Origin: Sphaerochaeta pleomorpha str. Grapes
GTDB lineage: Bacteria; Spirochaetota; Spirochaetia; Sphaerochaetales; Sphaerochaetaceae
NCBI RefSeq assembly: GCF_000236685.1
Contig: NC_016633.1
Location: forward strand, 2,232,001 to 2,296,000
Length of the DNA: 64,000 nt
Direction: 5' to 3'
This document shows positions 16,606-23,112 of the stretch, one piece after another. The translations under genes were made by a program, and so were the position numbers. Each line of letters begins with the position of its first letter. The stretch's first letter is position 1. The notes under the pieces were generated by a model. The model had not been told where the DNA came from and ran no database searches. It saw only the letters and a program-made list of their open reading frames with translations.

Positions 16606-16636
16606 AAAAACAGGAGATCAACGATATCCTGTTTTT
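16604..16636. terminator. Bidirectional terminator between pspF and the second psp operon
   Basis: AAAACAGGA pairs with TCCTGTTTT around an 11-base loop, with A and T runs on the two sides. It can end pspF on the plus strand and pspC2 on the minus strand. Confidence 0.8.
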
Positions 16637-16681
16637 ACAACAACTCACATGGAAACGTCACCTGGCGCGAACAGCTTGCAG

Positions 16682-16888
16682 CTAGTAGCGCGGGGGCATC
16701 AGCACTGCGGCCAAGAGGTACAGTGCTGCCACCTTGAAGAACCCGACGCTGAAAAGCAGGATGAGGCCGATGATCCTCAGGGCCCAGGCAGGGAGGCCCG
16801 ACCAATTGGCAAGCCCCTGGAAGACCCCGAGGAACATACCGTCGTGCTCCCTGTAGAGCTTGTTCGAATCATGTCTGTAGTAGGTCAT
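16682..16888 (-). CDS. Minimal PspC domain protein, type 2 (copy 1)
   Basis: A 68-residue protein consisting of little more than a PspC domain: KLYREHDGMFLGVFQGLANW, then a hydrophobic segment (WALRIIGLILLFSVGFFKVAALYLLAAVL). It should sit in the inner membrane. Its ATG shares a base with the stop of the upstream type 2 pspA (TAATG), so the two are translationally coupled. The second copy at 20519 has the same protein sequence. Confidence 0.85.
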   Translation of the reverse strand: MTYYRHDSNKLYREHDGMFLGVFQGLANWSGLPAWALRIIGLILLFSVGFFKVAALYLLAAVLMPPRY

Positions 16889-17550
16889 TACAGGTTCTCC
16901 TTCATGGAGGCCTTGAGCTGGGCAAGCTCGGACTCGATGGCGCTGTCGCTCTCCATCTTGCCGAACTCGTCGGTGGGGGAGGCCCTGTGGTACCCGGCCA
17001 TCTGTGCGTCTGCCTCCATGCGCTCGATCTTGCTCTCCAGCTCATTGAACTTGCCGGCGAGCTCGCTGCTGTCGCTGCTTCTCAGCGTGTCGGCGACCTT
17101 CTTCTTTTCCTTTGCGCTCCTGGCCCTCTGGACGAGGATCTGCTGCTTGTCCTTCACTTCCTTGAGCTTGTCGGCGATCTGGGAGAGCTGGGCGTCCTGG
17201 CTGGAGAGTATCGACCCGAGGTTCTCCAGCTGCGCCTCGATGCTGCGCACCCGCTCGGTAGCCTGCTTCTTCTCCACCAGGGCCTCGCGGGCGAGGTCCT
17301 CGCGGCCGTTGGCTATGGCGAGCTTGGCGCGGTCCTCCCAGCGTGCGACCGACTTCAGCAGCTCCCCCCTCTCCCTCTCGAGGCTGGTTTTCTCAGCCAG
17401 GCGGGCGGCCTTGGAGGTCCGTGCCTTGGTCAGTGTATCCTGCAGCTCGGCTATCATGTAGCTGATCATCTTCGCCGGGTCCTCGATCCTGTCCAGAGCG
17501 CTGTTTACGTTAGAGTTGAAGATATCCGCGATCCTTTTGAACATTTGCAT
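16888..17550 (-). CDS. pspA: PspA/IM30 family protein, type 2 (copy 1)
   Basis: A 220-residue second type of PspA, starting MQMFKRIADIFNSNVNSALD with an AAGGAG site upstream. It shares the family core ANGREDLAREALVEKKQATE with type 1 but differs clearly elsewhere, so it is a paralogue rather than a redundant copy. The body is predicted coiled coil. It is paired with a minimal PspC instead of a PspB/PspC set. The longer frame reaching 17694 would start upstream of the sigma-54 promoter and is rejected. The copy at 20725 encodes an identical protein. Confidence 0.92.
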   Translation of the reverse strand: MQMFKRIADIFNSNVNSALDRIEDPAKMISYMIAELQDTLTKARTSKAARLAEKTSLERERGELLKSVARWEDRAKLAIANGREDLAREALVEKKQATERVRSIEAQLENLGSILSSQDAQLSQIADKLKEVKDKQQILVQRARSAKEKKKVADTLRSSDSSELAGKFNELESKIERMEADAQMAGYHRASPTDEFGKMESDSAIESELAQLKASMKENL

Positions 17551-17610
17551 TATTGTCTCCTTGCGCCACCGGGTGGCTTGTCTGTATGGTTTTGTGTACG
17601 CAAATACCAT

Positions 17611-17626
17611 TGCAGATGGCGTGCCA
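17611..17626 (-). promoter_or_regulatory. Sigma-54 promoter of pspA type 2 (copy 1)
   Basis: On the minus strand, TGGCACGCCATCTGCA, with a perfect -24 and the same CTGC -12 variant as the type 1 promoters. It lies about 60 bases before the start. An imperfect palindrome of TTTTTGCC and GGTAAAAA about 90 bases further upstream resembles the arms of the pspA-pspF palindrome and may be a PspF site. Confidence 0.85.
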
Positions 17627-17830
17627 ACTTTCCCCGATTCGCTAAGCAGGGCCTTGGATTGATGTTTTCCCTTCGGTTCCGGCGAAAAAAGCATTCTTTT
17701 TGCCGTGCAATGGTAAAAAATGCCAATGTGCCAAAGGCAAAGATGCCATCTTGTCCCCTATTGTGAAGAAAGGCTGAAAAGCTTCAGCCAATCCTATTGG
17801 CTGCAACCTATCGATTAACCGGATGTAAAA

Positions 17831-17860
17831 CAAAAGACCCTGCATTTTCAGTGCAGGGCC
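17831..17860 (-). terminator. Terminator of the DUF4097 gene
   Basis: GGCCCTGCA/TGCAGGGTC stem with a seven-base loop, followed by TTTTG on the minus strand, 27 bases after the stop. The rest of 17551-17886 holds the type 2 promoter region and a small palindrome, CAGCCAAT/ATTGGCTG, at 17785-17803. Confidence 0.8.
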
Positions 17861-17886
17861 TTCTTAAGATAGTTGATGACTATTGG

Positions 17887-18762
17887 TCAATACAGAAGCT
17901 TGATTGCTCCGCTTATGGTTTTTGCAGATACCTGGGTAACACCTGTTCCTGTCTTGTCTGAGAAGGAATGAGTCTCTTGGTCTTTTGCATGTACCTGTAT
18001 ATCACCGCTTGTCGACCCGGCTGTAACAGATAGGTTTTCATTCCCTCTGAGATCAAGCTGTATTTCACCACTGGTAGATGAAGTCTTGATTTCTCCACCT
18101 GCTTTAACTCTTGCAGTTGCCTCGATATCGGAGCTGATGGTGCGAAGTTCTATATCTGCTCCCTGTACTTCATTGATATCAATCTGCCCGCTAGTCGTGG
18201 CTATAGAGGCTTTGTTTTCGGATTTGATGGAATAACAGCTTATTTGTCCGCTCACTGTGGCAATCGAAACCGAATTCTCTGCATTGAGGTTCAATGCATC
18301 AATGTTTCCGCTGATTGTTTTGACCGCAATAGTTTCTGCAGCAATATCTTTCATGATATCGATATCACCGCTGACAGTAGTAATGGAAAGTCTTGCGAGA
18401 TACCTTTCCGGAATAATTATAACCAGACGAGAGGTATTGGTGGGGGAGAAGGAAAAGAATCCTCTCTTAATGGTACTGACCTTTATAGAAACCTTTGTTC
18501 CTATTTTTTCAACTGAAAGGCTGGCAGTTTTCCCTCCGCCAAAACTCGCAGAGGCCTGCTTTGCCTTGGGGTCTATTTCCAAAGAAATATCATTGCTTAT
18601 TGTAGTGATTTCCAGTGAATCCGATTTGTTGAGGCTGAAAGTCTCTTCATTCCTATTGGCAAGGTCCTTTTTATTGCCCGAGTATTGTATCGACGTTACC
18701 AGGGCAATTACCAGAACCAGTGCCAGCATGAAAACCTTGTTGGCTTTTGAGTCGTTGAGCAT
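17887..18762 (-). CDS. DUF4097 membrane-anchored beta-repeat protein
   Basis: A 291-residue protein with one N-terminal membrane helix (VFMLALVLVIALVTSI, about residues 10-25). The extracytoplasmic part is built from short repeats around the phrase TxSGxI (TVSGDIDI, TISGNIDAL, TVSGQISCY, TTSGQIDI, STSGEIQLD, STSGDIQVH, TISGAIKL), the pattern of DUF4097 parallel beta-helix domains. DUF4097 proteins are often encoded beside PspC-domain proteins, as in Bacillus yvlB-yvlC. Here it follows pspC of copy 2 by one base, with AAGGGA upstream, so it is the fourth gene of pspA-pspB-pspC-DUF4097. It may be an envelope-side sensor or scaffold. Copy 1 has no equivalent. Confidence 0.85.
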   Translation of the reverse strand: MLNDSKANKVFMLALVLVIALVTSIQYSGNKKDLANRNEETFSLNKSDSLEITTISNDISLEIDPKAKQASASFGGGKTASLSVEKIGTKVSIKVSTIKRGFFSFSPTNTSRLVIIIPERYLARLSITTVSGDIDIMKDIAAETIAVKTISGNIDALNLNAENSVSIATVSGQISCYSIKSENKASIATTSGQIDINEVQGADIELRTISSDIEATARVKAGGEIKTSSTSGEIQLDLRGNENLSVTAGSTSGDIQVHAKDQETHSFSDKTGTGVTQVSAKTISGAIKLLY

Positions 18763-18763
18763 G

Positions 18764-19129
18764 TTATTTCCCTTCGTGGAAGCGGTCTTCCCAGTCTCGT
18801 TCCTTGTTGAAGATGTCGTTCTCCATTTTTTCCACTTTCCGTTTCAGCCGTTCGTATTCCGATTGCAGGTCCTCGTCGGAACGAGGGTCGTCGTCTGCGG
18901 TGTGTTGTCCGTTTTCATATACGGAATCAGCAGGGTTCATGGGGATGATCAGTGCTGCCAGGAGGTAGAGCACGGCCCCGGGGAAGAACCCGGTCACCAA
19001 AATAGTGATGAGCACAATCCATCGTACCGGTTCGACCGGCAAGTCGCGCCATTCGGCCAGACCCGCACACACCCCAAAGATCTTGCCCCTGGGCGACCTG
19101 TAAAGTTTTTTCGTTGCCATAGCTGTCAT
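18764..19129 (-). CDS. pspC: PspC domain protein with C-terminal coiled coil (copy 2)
   Basis: A 121-residue counterpart of the gene at 13964. The first 30 and last 45 residues are almost the same. The membrane part has several conservative changes (VEPVRWIVLITILVTGFFPGAV), and the linker between membrane part and coiled coil is five residues shorter. The gene is followed directly by the DUF4097 gene, unlike copy 1, which is followed by a terminator. Confidence 0.85.
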   Translation of the reverse strand: MTAMATKKLYRSPRGKIFGVCAGLAEWRDLPVEPVRWIVLITILVTGFFPGAVLYLLAALIIPMNPADSVYENGQHTADDDPRSDEDLQSEYERLKRKVEKMENDIFNKERDWEDRFHEGK

Positions 19130-19139
19130 TTCCTTTTCC

Positions 19140-19490
19140 TCATTCGTTATCGCCGTAGGATGTACCCTTGCGGCTGTTCATGATGGTTTCGATATTGTCG
19201 AGGCGTTTCTGCAGATCGTCGATGCCTTTCTTCAGCTGGGCCCTGTTGTTCTCTTTCTCCCAGGCCCCGGTGCCATCGCCCTCGTCTGCCGTTCCCTCTG
19301 TATGTTTGCGTTCGCGTCTTCTGTCCCTGCGCCTCAAGGAGCTGTACGTCCCCGGCTTGATGCCCTGGGACATCTCCTGCATCCGCAATGCGGCGTCGAG
19401 CTTTTTCTTCTTGAGCTCGTGCCGGTTGTTGATGGCCGAGATGATTATCACGAAACTGAAGATTACCACGAGAATCCAAGCGGCTTCCAT
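19140..19490 (-). CDS. PspB-like membrane protein (copy 2)
   Basis: A 116-residue counterpart of the gene at 14366, with the same N-terminal membrane helix and the same C-terminal coiled coil. The middle is different and more basic (RRRDRRRERKH). The divergent middle between near-identical ends suggests partial gene conversion between the two copies. Confidence 0.7.
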   Translation of the reverse strand: MEAAWILVVIFSFVIIISAINNRHELKKKKLDAALRMQEMSQGIKPGTYSSLRRRDRRRERKHTEGTADEGDGTGAWEKENNRAQLKKGIDDLQKRLDNIETIMNSRKGTSYGDNE

Positions 19491-19508
19491 CTCTTTCTCC
19501 CCTGCCTG

Positions 19509-20165
19509 TTATTTGCCCGCTCTCTTGAGCAGCTCAGCGATCTCGGCGTCGATGTCATCCATCTGTTCGAGGTCCTTGAACCTGTCGTCCAGATTGCTCG
19601 AACGGGCCCTGTTGAGGGTGTTCCCTGCCTGCATGCGGTCGATTTTCTCCTCCATGGAGGAGAACCGGTCGTACGTGGCGCTTTCGGCCGCGCGCCGGAG
19701 CGTGTCCTGGGCCGCCTGCTCTTCCTTCGCCCGCTTCGCCCGCTCCACCATCACCTGGTACTTCTGCTTGACGGAGGCGAGCTTGTCCTCGATCTGGTTG
19801 ATCTCGTCCTTGCTGGTCTTGATCAGCCCGTCGGCCACGTCCAGTTCCCCCGACAGCCTGTCCACCTCAGCCTTCGCCCGCTTCTTCTCCAGCAGCGCCT
19901 CGCGTGCAAGGTCCTCGCGCCCCTTGGCTATCGCCAGCTCTGCGCGGCTCTGCCAGCGCTGCATGGCGTTCTCGCTCTCCTTGTACATGCGCTCGGTCTT
20001 GGCCCTGCCGGCCATCTTCGCCGCGCAGGAGCTCTTCAGCTCAATGAGGGTATCTTCCATTTCCTGCATCATCAGCCTGATCATCTTCTCGGGGTCTTCG
20101 GCCTTGTCGAGAAGCGAGTTGATGTTGGCATTCACTATATCTAAGAACCTTGAAAAAACGCCCAT
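19509..20165 (-). CDS. pspA: PspA/IM30 family protein, type 1 (copy 2)
   Basis: A 218-residue protein identical to the type 1 PspA at 14727 except for one residue near the end (LLKRAGK). The two genes differ at only a few bases, so the duplication or a conversion event is recent. It is first in the operon with PspB-like, PspC and DUF4097 and has its own sigma-54 promoter. Confidence 0.93.
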   Translation of the reverse strand: MGVFSRFLDIVNANINSLLDKAEDPEKMIRLMMQEMEDTLIELKSSCAAKMAGRAKTERMYKESENAMQRWQSRAELAIAKGREDLAREALLEKKRAKAEVDRLSGELDVADGLIKTSKDEINQIEDKLASVKQKYQVMVERAKRAKEEQAAQDTLRRAAESATYDRFSSMEEKIDRMQAGNTLNRARSSNLDDRFKDLEQMDDIDAEIAELLKRAGK

Positions 20166-20213
20166 CTTATGCTCCTTGGGTAGTCATGCCACCCGTGTTT
20201 GTACAAACCTATT

Positions 20214-20229
20214 TGCAGGAACCGTGCCA
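20214..20229 (-). promoter_or_regulatory. Sigma-54 promoter of pspA type 1 (copy 2)
   Basis: The same TGGCACGGTTCCTGCA element as in copy 1, at the same distance from the gene. It no longer has a linked pspF, so activation must come from the PspF encoded at 15607. Confidence 0.85.
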
Positions 20230-20339
20230 AACCCGCCTTCCCGGCAAAAAAACCCGCCAATTCCTTGTTTGCCAATGTATTGGCCCGCCTGGGGGGGGCA
20301 GGGTGCTTTCCTCTCCCCACTCCCCGTGATACTCTTCGG

Positions 20340-20374
20340 TTGGTAAAACCTGCCATGTATGGCTTATTTTACCA
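20340..20374. promoter_or_regulatory. Palindrome retained in psp copy 2
   Basis: The same palindrome as at 15557, kept up to its penultimate base. The sequence then departs from copy 1: 21 bases (20375-20395) match neither flank, and the tail of pspF follows. Its survival without pspF argues for a role in pspA activation rather than only in pspF repression. Confidence 0.6.
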
Positions 20375-20395
20375 GAAAGATACTACCCTGATTTA

Positions 20396-20441
20396 ATGAC
20401 CAGCTTCGCGGACTCTACCGGAAGTTCCAGGACAGGCTATA
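20396..20441 (+). pseudogene. pspF: pspF remnant (last 15 codons)
   Basis: Bases 20396-20441 are identical to the 3' end of pspF at 16559-16604, including the stop and the following terminator. Everything from the ribosome site to codon 318 is missing, about 970 bases, and is replaced by a 21-base filler. This is a deletion inside a duplicated psp block. Confidence 0.85.
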
Positions 20442-20473
20442 AAAAAACAGGAGATCAACGATATCCTGTTTTT
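20441..20473. terminator. Terminator after pspF remnant, copy 2
   Basis: Same hairpin as at 16604: AAAACAGGA with TCCTGTTTT. It now mainly serves the minus-strand pspA2-pspC2 operon of copy 2. Confidence 0.75.
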
Positions 20474-20518
20474 ACAACAACTCACATGGAAACGTCACCT
20501 GGCGCGAACAGCTTGCAG

Positions 20519-20725
20519 CTAGTAGCGCGGGGGCATCAGCACTGCGGCCAAGAGGTACAGTGCTGCCACCTTGAAGAACCCGACGCTGAAAAGCAGGATG
20601 AGGCCGATGATCCTCAGGGCCCAGGCAGGGAGGCCCGACCAATTGGCAAGCCCCTGGAAGACCCCGAGGAACATACCGTCGTGCTCCCTGTAGAGCTTGT
20701 TCGAATCATGTCTGTAGTAGGTCAT
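20519..20725 (-). CDS. Minimal PspC domain protein, type 2 (copy 2)
   Basis: A 68-residue protein identical to the one at 16682. It overlaps the upstream type 2 pspA stop by one base (TAATG). It lies in a block of about 1.2 kb that matches copy 1 without insertions or deletions. Confidence 0.85.
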   Translation of the reverse strand: MTYYRHDSNKLYREHDGMFLGVFQGLANWSGLPAWALRIIGLILLFSVGFFKVAALYLLAAVLMPPRY

Positions 20726-21387
20726 TACAGGTTCTCCTTCATGGAGGCCTTGAGCTGGGCAAGCTCGGACTCGATGGCGCTGTCGCTCTCCATCTTGCCG
20801 AACTCGTCGGTGGGGGAGGCCCTGTGGTACCCGGCCATCTGTGCGTCTGCCTCCATGCGCTCGATCTTGCTCTCCAGCTCATTGAACTTGCCGGCGAGCT
20901 CGCTGCTGTCGCTGCTTCTCAGCGTGTCGGCGACCTTCTTCTTTTCCTTTGCGCTCCTGGCCCTCTGGACGAGGATCTGCTGCTTGTCCTTCACTTCCTT
21001 GAGCTTGTCGGCGATCTGGGAGAGCTGGGCGTCCTGGCTGGAGAGTATCGACCCGAGGTTCTCCAGCTGCGCCTCGATGCTGCGCACCCGCTCGGTAGCC
21101 TGCTTCTTCTCCACCAGGGCCTCGCGGGCGAGGTCCTCGCGGCCGTTGGCTATGGCGAGCTTGGCGCGGTCCTCCCAGCGTGCGACCGACTTCAGCAGCT
21201 CCCCCCTCTCCCTCTCGAGGCTGGTTTTCTCAGCCAGGCGGGCGGCCTTGGAGGTCCGTGCCTTGGTCAGTGTATCCTGCAGCTCGGCTATCATGTAGCT
21301 GATCATCTTCGCCGGGTCCTCGATCCTGTCCAGAGCGCTGTTTACGTTAGAGTTGAAGATATCCGCGATCCTTTTGAACATTTGCAT
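20725..21387 (-). CDS. pspA: PspA/IM30 family protein, type 2 (copy 2)
   Basis: A 220-residue protein identical to the type 2 PspA at 16888. The start MQMFKRIADIF with AAGGAG upstream is used as in copy 1; the longer frame reaching 21654 would run through the sigma-54 promoter and into the rsmI start. Its upstream region ends abruptly against the rsmI promoter. Confidence 0.92.
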   Translation of the reverse strand: MQMFKRIADIFNSNVNSALDRIEDPAKMISYMIAELQDTLTKARTSKAARLAEKTSLERERGELLKSVARWEDRAKLAIANGREDLAREALVEKKQATERVRSIEAQLENLGSILSSQDAQLSQIADKLKEVKDKQQILVQRARSAKEKKKVADTLRSSDSSELAGKFNELESKIERMEADAQMAGYHRASPTDEFGKMESDSAIESELAQLKASMKENL

Positions 21388-21447
21388 TATTGTCTCCTTG
21401 CGCCACCGGGTGGCTTGTCTGTATGGTTTTGTGTACGCAAATACCAT

Positions 21448-21463
21448 TGCAGATGGCGTGCCA
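21448..21463 (-). promoter_or_regulatory. Sigma-54 promoter of pspA type 2 (copy 2)
   Basis: TGGCACGCCATCTGCA on the minus strand, identical to the element at 17611 and in the same relative position. Confidence 0.85.
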
Positions 21464-21587
21464 ACTTTCCCCGATTCGCTAAGCAGGGCCTTGGATTGAT
21501 GTTTTCCCTTCGGTTCCGGCGAAAAAAGCATTCTTTTTGCCGTGCAATGGTAAAAAATGCCAATGTGCCAAAGGCAAAGACGCCATC

Positions 21588-21616
21588 TTGTCCCAGCATG
21601 CCTAAGCGTGTAGACT
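21588..21616 (+). promoter_or_regulatory. Promoter of rsmI operon, leaderless type
   Basis: TTGTCC (21588-21593), a 17-base spacer and TAGACT (21611-21616), then seven bases to the ATG at 21624. The -35 is contributed by the end of the psp repeat: copy 1 has the same TTGTCCC at 17751. Confidence 0.6.
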
Positions 21617-21623
21617 ACGGTGC

Positions 21624-22331
21624 ATGAATACTCTATATATGGTTGCCACCCCAATCGGGAATCTGGAAGATATCACCTACAGGGCAGTAAGAATCCTGAA
21701 GGAAGTCGACATAATTGCCTGTGAGGATACCCGGCATACGCAAGCCCTGCTCCAGAGATACGATATCCAGAAGCGTCTTATTGCCTGTCATGCACACAAC
21801 GAGATTAATTCCGCACAGGGTATTGTCTCTCTTTTAGAGGCAGGAAATGACATTGCCTATGTCAGTGATGCAGGAACCCCTGGTATCAGTGACCCCGGGG
21901 CGAGGGTTGTCACCTCAGTACGCTCTGCAGGTTTTTCCGTTGTTCCCATCCCTGGGGCTTCCGCTGTAGCAACTTTGGTGAGTGTTGCCGGTTATGTTGG
22001 CAAGACCTTCACATTTGAAGGGTTCCTCAGTCCCCGCAAAGGCAGGCGGACAAAACGTCTGCAACTCCTTTTGGACCGTGACGAAGCTTTCATTATCTAT
22101 GAATCACCGTATCGGGTAGTAAAAACACTTTTGGAAATCTTTGAGCTGGCTCCCCAGAGAAGAGTACTGGCCGGCAGGGAAATGACGAAGGCCTTCGAAG
22201 AATTTTTGGACGGTGATGCCAAGACGGTTGCCGATTCCCTTTCTTCCAGGCAAAGTATCAAGGGTGAATTCGCAATCTGCATATGTCCTAGTGAGGCCCA
22301 GAACACCGATGATAACGATAACGAAGCTTAA
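21624..22331 (+). CDS. rsmI: 16S rRNA (cytidine-1402-2'-O)-methyltransferase
   Basis: A 235-residue SAM-dependent methyltransferase of the tetrapyrrole-methylase fold that modifies C1402 in the decoding centre of 16S rRNA. Family motifs are clear: YMVATPIGNLEDITYRA at the N-terminus, CEDTRHTQALL, YVSDAGTPGISDPG around residue 75, PIPGASAVATL, and FEGFLSPRKGRR. The length is slightly short because the C-terminal extension is reduced. The start is the first base or so of the predicted transcript. The end overlaps the next gene by 23 bases. Confidence 0.95.
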   Translation: MNTLYMVATPIGNLEDITYRAVRILKEVDIIACEDTRHTQALLQRYDIQKRLIACHAHNEINSAQGIVSLLEAGNDIAYVSDAGTPGISDPGARVVTSVRSAGFSVVPIPGASAVATLVSVAGYVGKTFTFEGFLSPRKGRRTKRLQLLLDRDEAFIIYESPYRVVKTLLEIFELAPQRRVLAGREMTKAFEEFLDGDAKTVADSLSSRQSIKGEFAICICPSEAQNTDDNDNEA

Positions 22332-23112
22332 AAGCCTGAAGAATAGGACGTGTGTACGTAAAACTGCACTGCTTTTTCATGAACAGGCTTTGCTTGCCAC
22401 CCAAGGGGAAAAGCCAGATACTGCTTACCTTGCAAGTCTTCTTTCCCTTTTTCAGGAGAACCAATTCAAACAGGTCCTTTCTCCTGGGCAAGAATCAAAA
22501 CTAGAGGAGCTTGCAAAGAAAATTGCCCCTGCACAAGGTGAGGCTCTAGCCTTTGCCTGTGAGGATATCCACCAGTTTTTACTGTCCGTACTGGGTAGCG
22601 AACCTTCTGACTGGGATTTTATCCAGAAAGACGGCGAGCTTGATAGCTCCCATCGGACAATCCTTCCCCATATCCTTATACTTGACCGTCTCCGTTCCCC
22701 CTTCAATGTGGGGTCTGTTTTCAGAACAGCCGATTCTTTTGGAATTGAGGAAATCTGGCTGGTTGAAGGAACTGCAGATATCAACCATCCCCGGTGCCAA
22801 AGGACTGCAAGGGGGTGCACCCAGACTATTCCCTACCGCATAATGGATGAGAAACTGGTCGTCTCTGAACTGGAGAGGTTGAACCTTCCCTCCTTTGCCT
22901 TAGAACTCGGCGGGTGTGACCTTGCCTCTTTTTGCTTCCCTGAACGGGGAGCTGTGGTAATCGGAAGTGAAGAACTTGGGGTGAGTCCCGAACTGCTTTC
23001 TTTCTGTGACCGCTCGCTGGGAAGGGTTTCCATTCCCTTGTCTGGTACAAAAGGCTCTTTGAATGTATCTGTAGCGACAGGAATCATGCTATTCCAGTGG
23101 TTCTCCCGGTGA
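22309..23112 (+). CDS. TrmH/SpoU family RNA 2'-O-methyltransferase
   Basis: A 267-residue SPOUT-class methyltransferase for tRNA or rRNA. The catalytic domain has motif 1 ILDRLRSPFNVGSVFRTADS, motif 2 around GAVVIGSEELGVSPELL, and motif 3 VSIPLSGTKGSLNVSVATGI, which form the knotted SAM site. The N-terminal 130 residues are a helical domain without a recognisable signature. I chose the ATG at 22309, which overlaps rsmI in another frame; an alternative start further in is possible because no strong ribosome site is seen. The target nucleoside cannot be told from sequence. Confidence 0.85.
   Translation: MITITKLKSLKNRTCVRKTALLFHEQALLATQGEKPDTAYLASLLSLFQENQFKQVLSPGQESKLEELAKKIAPAQGEALAFACEDIHQFLLSVLGSEPSDWDFIQKDGELDSSHRTILPHILILDRLRSPFNVGSVFRTADSFGIEEIWLVEGTADINHPRCQRTARGCTQTIPYRIMDEKLVVSELERLNLPSFALELGGCDLASFCFPERGAVVIGSEELGVSPELLSFCDRSLGRVSIPLSGTKGSLNVSVATGIMLFQWFSR

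Larger units (their letters stand above)
13964..17757. repeat. psp duplication, copy 1
   Basis: Two blocks are repeated in the same order at 18764-21594. The block 14708-15591 (pspA type 1, its promoter and the palindrome) matches 19490-20374 with only scattered changes and one extra G. The block 16559-17757 (pspF tail, pspC2, pspA2 and promoter) matches 20396-21594 at a constant offset of 3837. In the lines I compared there was one difference, at 17742. The pspB and pspC genes in between the homologous parts are more diverged. Confidence 0.85.
18764..21594. repeat. psp duplication, copy 2
   Basis: Second copy of the block described at 13964. It differs by having a DUF4097 gene attached to pspC and by lacking pspF. 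Its right end stops at TTGTCCC (21588-21594), which doubles as the -35 region of rsmI. Confidence 0.85.

Noticed and set aside
16340-17461. Long plus-strand reading frames over the psp genes (for example 16340-17461, 14373-15362 and their copies at 19168-20346 and 20396-21298)
   Set aside because: They run antisense to clear pspA and pspC genes. The high G+C content removes stop codons by chance, the translations are Ser/Leu/Arg-rich with no family resemblance, and they lack ribosome sites.
13964-21594. Insertion sequence or prophage as the cause of the psp duplication
   Set aside because: No transposase, integrase, terminal inverted repeats or target-site duplications are visible at the repeat boundaries.
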